Shown piece after piece: positions 7,038-12,346 of a stretch of DNA of 12,346 nucleotides (position 1 is the first letter of the stretch; each line of letters opens with the position of its first letter). A model generated the notes under the pieces. That model was not told the origin of the DNA. It did no database searches and saw only the letters and a list, made by a program, of their open reading frames with translations. The stretch lies in NCBI GenBank assembly GCA_002433805.1, contig DJIW01000084.1, forward strand, positions 1 to 12,346, in the 5' to 3' direction. The translations under genes and the position numbers were made by a program. Origin of the DNA: Competibacteraceae bacterium UBA6584 (GTDB lineage: Bacteria; Pseudomonadota; Gammaproteobacteria; Competibacterales; Competibacteraceae).

Positions 7038-7045
7038 ACTATAGT
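7038..7045 (-). promoter_or_regulatory. Possible -10 element of the hemerythrin gene
   Basis: On the minus strand TATAGT (7038-7043) matches a -10 box about 63 nt before the hemerythrin ATG and is part of the 8-bp palindrome ACTATAGT. No convincing -35 lies 16-18 nt upstream, so this is only a candidate. Confidence 0.25.
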
Positions 7046-7079
7046 TGAAAAAACCAACCTCTCGCCGTTGATCCGGCGC

Positions 7080-7111
7080 AAGCGCTCTTGCCCTCTCGGC
7101 CAAGAACGCTT
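7080..7111 (-). terminator. Stem-loop downstream of icmF
   Basis: The 11-nt arms AAGCGCTCTTG (7080-7090) and CAAGAACGCTT (7101-7111) flank a 10-nt loop. The single non-complementary position is a C-A mismatch in plus-strand RNA but a U-G wobble in minus-strand RNA, so the hairpin is fully paired only in the icmF transcript. It lies 33 nt past the icmF stop. No U-tract follows immediately; a T6 run appears only about 27 nt later. It may be a Rho-assisted terminator or an mRNA-stabilising 3' hairpin. Confidence 0.45.
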
Positions 7112-7144
7112 GAAGTTATCCTGCAAAGCCCCGATCCCCAGGCG

Positions 7145-10100
7145 CTACATATTCCGCCGATACTGACCACCGACTTCAAACAGCGCGGTGGTGATCTGCC
7201 CCAGCGAGCAGTAGCGCACCGCTTCCACCAACACCGCGAACAGATTTTCGTTGTTGATGGCAGCTTGCTTCAGCCGCGCCAGTATCGGACCGCTGGCCTT
7301 GCGATTCCGCTCCTGGAACTCGCGCAGCCGTTTGAGCTGGCTCTGCTTCTCCTCATCGCTGGAGCGAGCCAGTTCGATCTTGAGTTGATCGGGCTTGGCG
7401 TTGGGATTGCGGAAGGTGTTGACGCCGATGATCGGGAAGCTGCCATCGTGCTTGATAGTTTCGTAATATAAAGATTCTTCCTGAATCTTGCCGCGCTGGT
7501 AGCCGGTTTCCATCGCCCCCAGCACCCCACCGCGCTCGCTGATCCGCTCGAACTCCTGCAACACCGCTTCTTCCACCAGATCGGTCAGCTCGTCGATGAT
7601 GAACGCGCCCTGATTGGGGTTTTCGTTCTTGGCCAAGCCCCATTCCTTGTTGATGATGAGCTGCACCGCCATCGCGCGGCGCACCGATTCCTCGGTCGGG
7701 GTGGTGATCGCCTCATCGTAGGCGTTGGTGTGCAGCGAATTGCAGTTGTCGTAGATGGCGATCAACGCTTGCAGGGTGGTGCGAATGTCGTTGAAATCCA
7801 TCTCCTGGGCGTGCAGCGAGCGGCCCGAGGTTTGGATGTGATACTTGAGCTTCTGGCTGCGCTCGTTCGCGCCGTACTTGTAACGCATCGCGGTGGCCCA
7901 GATCCGCCGCGCCACCCGGCCCATGACCGAGTATTCCGGGTCCATGCCGTTGCTGAAGAAAAACGACAGGTTCGGCGCAAAATCGTCGATGTGCATCCCG
8001 CGCGCCAGATAGGCTTCGACGTAGGTAAAGCCGTTGGCCATCGTGAACGCCAGTTGCGAGATCGGATTGGCCCCCGCCTCGGCGATGTGGTAGCCGGAAA
8101 TCGACACCGAGTAAAAATTCTGCACCCCATGATGGACGAAGTATTCCTGAATGTCGCCCATCATCTTCAGCGCGAACTCCGTCGAGAAAATGCAGGTGTT
8201 CTGGCCTTGATCTTCCTTGAGAATATCCGCCTGAACCGTGCCGCGAATGTTTTTCAACACCCAGGCTTTGATCTTCTCGATTTCATCATCGGTCGGCGGG
8301 CGATGGTTGTCGTGCTCGAACTTCTCGATTTGATGGTCGAAGGCGTTATTGAAGTACATCGCCAGGATAATCGGCGCGGGGCCGTTGATGGTCATCGACA
8401 CCGAGGTGGTCGGCGCGCACACCTGGAAACCGGAATACAGCACCTTCAAATCGTCCAGCGTGGCGATGGACACCCCGGAGTTGCCGACCTTGCCGTAGAT
8501 ATCGGGCCGCTCGTCGGGATCGCAGCCGTACAGCGTCACCGAGTCGAAAGCGGTGGACAGGCGGGTGGCCTCGGCGTGCGCGGACAGCTTTTTAAAGCGG
8601 CGGTTGGTGCGGAACGGGTCGCCTTCGCCGGCGAACATCCGGGTCGGGTCTTCGTTCTCGCGCTTGAAGGCGAATACGCCCGCCGTGTACGGGAAGCTGC
8701 CGGGCAGATTTTCCAGCATCATCCAGCGCAGTAATTCCCCGTCTTCGTCGAAGCGCGGCAGCGACACTTTAGGAATCCGGCTGCCGGACAGCGAACGGGT
8801 GGTCAGTTTATAGCGGATTTCTTTGTCGCGGATTTTCACCACGTAGTCATCGCCGCTGTAGCTTGCTTTGACCTGCGGCCACATATCCACCAGCTTGCGG
8901 GCGTGTGAATCCACTTCGAGTTCCACCTTATCCAGCAGCGGTTGCAGGTCGGCGGTGGCTTTACCCTCGGCTTCCAGCAAGCCCATCACCGAGCGCAATT
9001 GCTGGCGTTGGCGGATCAGTTTGACCTGTTTTTCCACTTCTTTGTGATAGCCGCGCACGGCATCGGCGATTTCGGCCAGATAGCGGGCGCGGGCGGCGGG
9101 GACGATGACGGTCTTGCTGGTCGAGGCTTTGCCCTCGGCGGGCGGCAGATGGCCCGCGTCCAGTTTCAGACCCTTATCGCCCAGCAAGCCGACCAGACCC
9201 TGATACAGCGCCGTCACCCCATTGTCGTTGAAGCGGGCGGCGATGGTGCCGTACACCGGCATGTCATCCGGCGACTGGCCGAACGCCTTGCGGTTGCGCT
9301 GCACCTGCTTGCGCACATCGCGCAGCGCGTCTTCCGCGCCTTTGCGGTCGAATTTATTGATTGCCACCGCATCGGCGAAATCGAGCATGTCGATCTTTTC
9401 CAACTGCGAGGCCGCGCCGAATTCCGGGGTCATCACATAGAGCGAGCGATCCACCAGCGGCACGATGGCGGCGTCGCCCTGACCGATGCCGGAGGTTTCG
9501 ACGATGAGCAGATCAAAACCGGCCAGCTTGCAGGCGGCGAGAATTTCGCCCAGGGTTTCCGGCACTTCGCTACCGGCCGCGCGGGTCGCCAGCGAGCGCA
9601 TGTACAGATTGGGGCCGGTGATGGCGTTCATGCGGATGCGGTCGCCCAGCAACGCGCCGCCGGTCTTGCGCCGCGACGGATCGGCGGCGATCACCCCGAT
9701 TTTCAGCCGGTCGTCCTGATCCAGCCGGAAGCGCCGCACCAGCTCGTCGGTCAGCGAGGATTTGCCGGAGCCGCCGGTGCCGGTGATGCCCAAAATCGGC
9801 ACGGTGCGGTTTTTAGATTCGCTAAGGATCTGCTGGCGCAATTCGGTGGCGGCGGCGCGATTTTCCAGCGCGGTAATCAGGCGGGATAGCGCCAGCCAGT
9901 CGCCGTTTTTGACCTCATCCAGGGTCTTGGGCGCGTACTCGCTGGGGTCGGTGTCGCACACTTCCATCATGTGATCGATCATGCCCTGCAAGCCCAGCGC
10001 TTGGCCGTCTTCCGGGGAGAAGATGCGGGCCACCCCGTAGTCGTGCAATTCGCGGATTTCATCCGGCACGATCACGCCGCCGCCGCCGCCGAACACCTTA

Positions 10101-10417
10101 ATGTTGCCGCCGCCACGCTCGCGCAGCAGATCGATCATATACTTGAAAAATTCGACATGCCCGCCCTGATAAGAGCTGATCGCGATACCCTGAGCGTCTT
10201 CCTGAAGCGCGGCGGTGACGATTTCCTCGACCGAGCGATTATGGCCGAGGTGGATGACTTCCGCGCCGCTGCCCTGAATGATCCGGCGCATGATGTTGAT
10301 TGAGGCGTCGTGGCCGTCGAACAGGCTGGTGGCGGTGACGAAGCGGATTTTGTTGCGCGGGGCGACTTTATCGGAGCCGGGTAGAGGCGATCTGAAATGG
10401 CTGACGACGGCGGACAT
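7145..10417 (-). CDS. icmF: Fused isobutyryl-CoA mutase / G-protein chaperone IcmF
   Basis: IcmF is the adenosylcobalamin-dependent enzyme that interconverts isobutyryl-CoA and n-butyryl-CoA, with its own GTPase chaperone built in. It is 1090 residues (Cupriavidus IcmF is about 1093). Order: B12 domain with DGHDAS (34-39), His36 being the cobalt ligand, then SYQGGH (82-87) and a glycine run (110-114); MeaI-like G domain with P-loop GTGGSGKS (213-220), ETSGIGQGD (307-315) and NKFD (354-357); linker; C-terminal mutase barrel from about 560. ISGYHIAEAGA has His777, matching the catalytic His of methylmalonyl-CoA mutase. Phe595 (TRMFAGEG) and Gln739 (GQNTCIF) align by recall with Phe598/Gln742 of IcmF, where methylmalonyl-CoA mutase has Tyr and Arg. 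An in-frame GTG 39 nt upstream exists, but the ATG at 10417 has AGGAG ten nt before it. The gene is divergent from an AraC-family regulator. Confidence 0.97.
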   Translation of the reverse strand: MSAVVSHFRSPLPGSDKVAPRNKIRFVTATSLFDGHDASINIMRRIIQGSGAEVIHLGHNRSVEEIVTAALQEDAQGIAISSYQGGHVEFFKYMIDLLRERGGGNIKVFGGGGGVIVPDEIRELHDYGVARIFSPEDGQALGLQGMIDHMMEVCDTDPSEYAPKTLDEVKNGDWLALSRLITALENRAAATELRQQILSESKNRTVPILGITGTGGSGKSSLTDELVRRFRLDQDDRLKIGVIAADPSRRKTGGALLGDRIRMNAITGPNLYMRSLATRAAGSEVPETLGEILAACKLAGFDLLIVETSGIGQGDAAIVPLVDRSLYVMTPEFGAASQLEKIDMLDFADAVAINKFDRKGAEDALRDVRKQVQRNRKAFGQSPDDMPVYGTIAARFNDNGVTALYQGLVGLLGDKGLKLDAGHLPPAEGKASTSKTVIVPAARARYLAEIADAVRGYHKEVEKQVKLIRQRQQLRSVMGLLEAEGKATADLQPLLDKVELEVDSHARKLVDMWPQVKASYSGDDYVVKIRDKEIRYKLTTRSLSGSRIPKVSLPRFDEDGELLRWMMLENLPGSFPYTAGVFAFKRENEDPTRMFAGEGDPFRTNRRFKKLSAHAEATRLSTAFDSVTLYGCDPDERPDIYGKVGNSGVSIATLDDLKVLYSGFQVCAPTTSVSMTINGPAPIILAMYFNNAFDHQIEKFEHDNHRPPTDDEIEKIKAWVLKNIRGTVQADILKEDQGQNTCIFSTEFALKMMGDIQEYFVHHGVQNFYSVSISGYHIAEAGANPISQLAFTMANGFTYVEAYLARGMHIDDFAPNLSFFFSNGMDPEYSVMGRVARRIWATAMRYKYGANERSQKLKYHIQTSGRSLHAQEMDFNDIRTTLQALIAIYDNCNSLHTNAYDEAITTPTEESVRRAMAVQLIINKEWGLAKNENPNQGAFIIDELTDLVEEAVLQEFERISERGGVLGAMETGYQRGKIQEESLYYETIKHDGSFPIIGVNTFRNPNAKPDQLKIELARSSDEEKQSQLKRLREFQERNRKASGPILARLKQAAINNENLFAVLVEAVRYCSLGQITTALFEVGGQYRRNM

Positions 10418-10427
10418 GGGGCGGGTT

Positions 10428-10433
10428 CTCCTG
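10428..10433 (-). promoter_or_regulatory. icmF ribosome binding site
   Basis: CAGGAG on the minus strand ends ten nt before the ATG at 10417. It lies inside the coding stretch of the alternative upstream GTG start (10456) and so decides in favour of the shorter protein. Confidence 0.75.
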
Positions 10434-10494
10434 TCGGTGGTTAGCGCGGTCTCCACAACGCGCCGTCACGCGGCGGCGTTGGAACTTAATAATA

Positions 10495-10523
10495 ATCATA
10501 TTGCTAATGCGCCGGAGATGTTC
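10495..10523 (-). promoter_or_regulatory. Candidate icmF promoter
   Basis: On the minus strand a good -10 box TATGAT (10495-10500) is separated by 17 nt from a poor -35, GAACAT (10518-10523). The first 28-bp direct repeat begins exactly at the -35. A weak -35 with sites immediately upstream is the arrangement seen in activator-dependent promoters. The leader to the ATG would be roughly 70 nt. Inferred from sequence only. Confidence 0.45.
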
Positions 10524-10550
10524 GCCAATCGGGTTGCAATTTTTGCCAGT
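10523..10550. repeat. 28-bp direct repeat, copy 1 (icmF/araC intergenic)
   Basis: This is the first of two perfect 28-bp copies starting CGCCAATCGGG and ending TTTTTGCCAGT. Each contains the imperfect palindrome GCAA-TTT-TTGC. The second copy begins 33 bp later, about three helical turns, so both copies would face the same side of DNA. It is a likely operator, probably for the adjacent AraC-family protein, which commonly binds tandem direct-repeat sites. Confidence 0.9.
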
Positions 10551-10555
10551 CTCCG

Positions 10556-10583
10556 CGCCAATCGGGTTGCAATTTTTGCCAGT
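10556..10583. repeat. 28-bp direct repeat, copy 2 (icmF/araC intergenic)
   Basis: This copy is identical over 28 bp to copy 1 and separated from it by CTCCG. Its 3' end contains TTGCCA (10576-10581), which is also the candidate -35 of the AraC gene, so a protein bound here would be expected to affect that promoter as well. Confidence 0.9.
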
Positions 10584-10605
10584 GTTCTTAAGCTGGGTAT
10601 TGAAT
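10576..10605 (+). promoter_or_regulatory. Candidate promoter of the AraC-family gene
   Basis: TTGCCA (10576-10581) and TTGAAT (10600-10605) with an 18-nt spacer form a weak sigma-70-like pair about 26 nt before the ATG. The -35 lies inside repeat copy 2, which would allow autoregulation. The -10 match is only four of six. Confidence 0.3.
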
Positions 10606-10631
10606 AGACCCTCATCCTTCGTCAAGCAGGC

Positions 10632-11660
10632 ATGGCTTCTTCGACCTCTGAGGTGGCGTTAACGCCGGTCGCTTTTGTACGGGCGATTACCGCCGCCTAT
10701 CAACGCTATGGAAAAGATCCCGATCCGGCTTTGCGCCGGGCGCGGCTGACGTCCGAGTTCCTGGCAGATCCAGCCCATCGGGTGACGGGTTCGCAAATGG
10801 AAACATTGTTCGGCATCGCCATCAAGGAACTGGATGATGAGGCGCTGGGCTGGTTTTCGCGCCGGTTGCCGTGGGGCAGTTATGGGATGTTGTGCCGGGC
10901 GTCGCTCAGCTCGCCCACGCTGGAAATCGCCTTGAAGCGCTGGTGCCGCCATCATCGCTTGCTGGCGGATGATATTACGCTGCACTTCGGCGTTGATCTG
11001 AACGCCGCTTCGGTCGTCATCGAGGTGCATCGGGATTTGGGCGAAATGACCGAATTCTGCTTTGCAACCCTCTTCCGCTATGTATTTGGTTATGCCTGTT
11101 GGCTTATTAATTCGCGGATTCCGCTGCTGGAAACCAATTTTCCCTTTGCGGTACCAGAACATATCAGCGTGTATCAGACTCTATTCCCTGGCCCCCTGAA
11201 CTTTTGCGCGCCGATCGCCAAGCTCAGTTTCGATCCGCAATACGCGGCGCTCTCCATCCGCCGCGATGACCGTGCCCTCAATAAGATGCTCCAGCAGGCG
11301 CTGCCGCTCACGATGTTCCCCTACCGGCGGGATCGGCTGTTGGTCCAGCGGGTGCGCGAGCTTTTGCGCGCGCGGCTGGAAGGCGGACATACCGGAGAAT
11401 CACTGGCGCGGGAACTCCATGTGTCGTCCCGGACGCTGCACCGGCAATTACAGGAGGAGGGTGCGTCGTTGCAGGCGTTGAAGGATGAGGTGCGGCGAGA
11501 ACGGGCGGTTGAATTGCTTCATCGAACGTCCAAGCCGATCAAGCAAATTGCGCGAGCGGTAGGGTTTCTCAACGAAAAGAGTTTTTCGAGGGCGTTCAAG
11601 CACTGGACGGGCGCCACGCCGGAATCCTTTCGCGATAACGGCCGGCATTTTGGCGCGTGA
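10632..11660 (+). CDS. AraC-family transcriptional regulator (PF12625-type N-terminal domain)
   Basis: This is a DNA-binding transcription factor. It is 342 residues. The N-terminal ~200 residues look like the AraC-binding-domain-like module found in OruR-type regulators (opening VAFVRAITAAYQRYGKDP and LADPAHRVTGSQMETLF), a probable ligand-binding or dimerisation region. The C terminus has both AraC helix-turn-helices: ESLARELHVSSRTLHRQLQEEG (about 256-277) and IKQIARAVGFLNEKSFSRAFKHWTG (303-327), followed by the characteristic ATPESFR. There are no membrane segments. Only a short GG-containing ribosome site (AGCAGG) precedes the ATG. It is divergent from icmF across 214 nt holding two 28-bp repeats, so icmF and itself are the likely targets; the effector could be an acyl-CoA-related metabolite, but nothing in the sequence shows it. 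The downstream gene begins six nt after its stop. Confidence 0.9.
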   Translation: MASSTSEVALTPVAFVRAITAAYQRYGKDPDPALRRARLTSEFLADPAHRVTGSQMETLFGIAIKELDDEALGWFSRRLPWGSYGMLCRASLSSPTLEIALKRWCRHHRLLADDITLHFGVDLNAASVVIEVHRDLGEMTEFCFATLFRYVFGYACWLINSRIPLLETNFPFAVPEHISVYQTLFPGPLNFCAPIAKLSFDPQYAALSIRRDDRALNKMLQQALPLTMFPYRRDRLLVQRVRELLRARLEGGHTGESLARELHVSSRTLHRQLQEEGASLQALKDEVRRERAVELLHRTSKPIKQIARAVGFLNEKSFSRAFKHWTGATPESFRDNGRHFGA

Positions 11661-11666
11661 CCGCCG

Positions 11667-12346
11667 ATGAAAACCGACAATCTGTTTTATCGAATCTTTA
11701 ATACGCTGCCGATGCTGGCGTTGGAACTGGCTGGCGTCACGGTCGCCAATCCCGCCGGCTACGGATTCCGCGCCGAGGAGGTCAAACAAACGGCTTTTCG
11801 TCTGGACGGCTTGTTGATCCCGCCGGCCGACGATCCCGCTGCGCCGCTGATTTTCCTGGAAGCGCAAGCGCAGCCCGACGAGGATTTTTACGGCCGGTTC
11901 TTTTCCGAAATCTTTCTGTATTTATACCGCTGTAAGCCTCGGCCACCCTGGCGGGGGTTGGTGCTGTATCCGCGCCGCGCCATCGGGCGGCTTGACCCTT
12001 GTTACGGCTCGCTGTTGACGCTGCCGGAAATGCGGCGGGTCTATCTGGAGGATTTGACGGCGGTTGCCACGCCGAGCCTCGGTTTGCAATTGCTGCAACT
12101 GTTGGTCGCCGCGCCCCAAGCCGCCGCCGAGCAAGCGCATCGCTTGGCGCGACATTTGCGAACCAACGACAATCAATCTTCATTGCCTGTGGCTGAGGTT
12201 TTGGATTTGATTGAAACGATTCTGGTCTATCGTTTACCTAAGCTGACTCGCCAGGAGATTCAAGCCATGCTCGGATTTACCCACGCTGATTTAAAGAAAA
12301 GCGTTTTTTATCAGGAAGTTTTTGCTGAGGGCCATCAAGAAGGCCG
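11667..12346 (+). CDS. DUF2887 / Rpn-like PD-(D/E)XK protein, C terminus beyond window
   Basis: The frame is open from the ATG at 11667 to the window edge, giving 226 residues with no stop. The N-terminal MKTDNLFYRIFNTLPMLALELAG, then EEVKQTAFRLDGLL (37-50), PLIFLEAQAQPDEDFYGRFFSEIFLYLYR (60-88) and RGLVLYPRR (96-104), match the DUF2887 family, annotated as Rpn-type recombination-promoting nuclease/putative transposase. Asp47, Glu65 and Gln67 fit the D...ExQ form of the PD-(D/E)XK nuclease core. The end, KSVFYQEVFAEGHQEG, resembles the family's usual Glu/Gly-rich tail, so few residues are likely missing. It starts six nt after the AraC stop without a clear ribosome site. The family is often multicopy and patchily distributed; no terminal repeats are visible here. 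Function in the cell is not established. Confidence 0.85.
   Translation, partial: MKTDNLFYRIFNTLPMLALELAGVTVANPAGYGFRAEEVKQTAFRLDGLLIPPADDPAAPLIFLEAQAQPDEDFYGRFFSEIFLYLYRCKPRPPWRGLVLYPRRAIGRLDPCYGSLLTLPEMRRVYLEDLTAVATPSLGLQLLQLLVAAPQAAAEQAHRLARHLRTNDNQSSLPVAEVLDLIETILVYRLPKLTRQEIQAMLGFTHADLKKSVFYQEVFAEGHQEG

Noticed and set aside
7730..8734. Plus-strand ORF of 334 codons inside icmF
   Set aside because: Antisense to a clearly coding, fully conserved protein; the composition is that of a complement frame.
8942..9889. Plus-strand ORF of 315 codons inside icmF
   Set aside because: Same reason: antisense to the G domain and linker of IcmF, with no domain signal of its own.
10418..10456. GTG start giving IcmF a 13-residue extension
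   Set aside because: The AGGAG site ten nt before the ATG at 10417 lies within this extension, and the shorter protein matches the family length.
10418..10500. Cobalamin riboswitch in front of the B12-dependent icmF
   Set aside because: The leader is only about 70-80 nt and has no B12-box-like motif, too short for the aptamer. Only a small 5-bp hairpin (10461-10475) is seen.
10523..10583. CRISPR array
   Set aside because: Only two copies with a 5-bp spacer and no cas genes nearby; an operator pair or small tandem repeat fits better.
10368..10625. Minus-strand ORF with a repeated peptide (GKNCNPIG twice)
   Set aside because: The peptide repeat comes from the 28-bp DNA repeats, whose 33-bp period keeps the frame. 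The ORF overlaps the icmF start out of frame and lacks a plausible ribosome site.

Overview
The window is a GC-rich bacterial chromosome segment, most likely from a gammaproteobacterium. Three things point there: the contiguous order hisB-hisH-hisA-hisF-hisI-hisE-tatA-tatB-tatC, separate hisI and hisE genes with a monofunctional hisB (unlike the enteric fusions), and a periplasmic di-heme peroxidase. The mix of IcmF, a hemerythrin and a DUF2887-type gene would suit the Competibacter/Thiotrichales-like part of the class, but that placement is recall and inference, not a search result.

Layout: (1) 49-1095, a secreted di-heme cytochrome c peroxidase followed by a strong intrinsic terminator (1112-1141). 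(2) 1096-1342, an intergenic region with an AT-rich end that probably carries the his promoter. (3) 1343-6429, a compact nine-gene plus-strand run: six histidine biosynthesis genes, then the three twin-arginine translocase genes. Four junctions (hisA/hisF, hisF/hisI, hisI/hisE, tatB/tatC) are start/stop overlaps, and the other gaps are 16-41 nt, so it reads as one transcription unit. (4) 6430-6474, a two-tier hairpin between convergent genes. (5) 6475-6975 on the minus strand, a hemerythrin-domain protein. (6) 7145-10417 on the minus strand, the fused B12-dependent isobutyryl-CoA mutase/GTPase IcmF. (7) 10418-10631, a divergent regulatory region with two perfect 28-bp direct repeats. (8) 10632-11660 on the plus strand, an AraC-family regulator. 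(9) 11667 to the window edge, a DUF2887/Rpn-like PD-(D/E)XK protein cut by the window.

How the genes work together: HisB, HisH/HisF, HisA, HisI and HisE cover the middle of histidine biosynthesis; hisG, hisD and hisC must lie elsewhere. TatA/B/C form the complete folded-protein export system. IcmF interconverts isobutyryl-CoA and n-butyryl-CoA. The AraC-family gene next to it is divergently oriented, and the shared intergenic repeats sit against the candidate promoters of both genes, which suggests a local regulator-target pair.

Most of the window is well-known biology. I see no convincing undescribed multi-gene system. The items most worth a second look are the 28-bp repeat pair between icmF and the AraC gene, and a 43-bp near-identity between the paralogues hisA and hisF.
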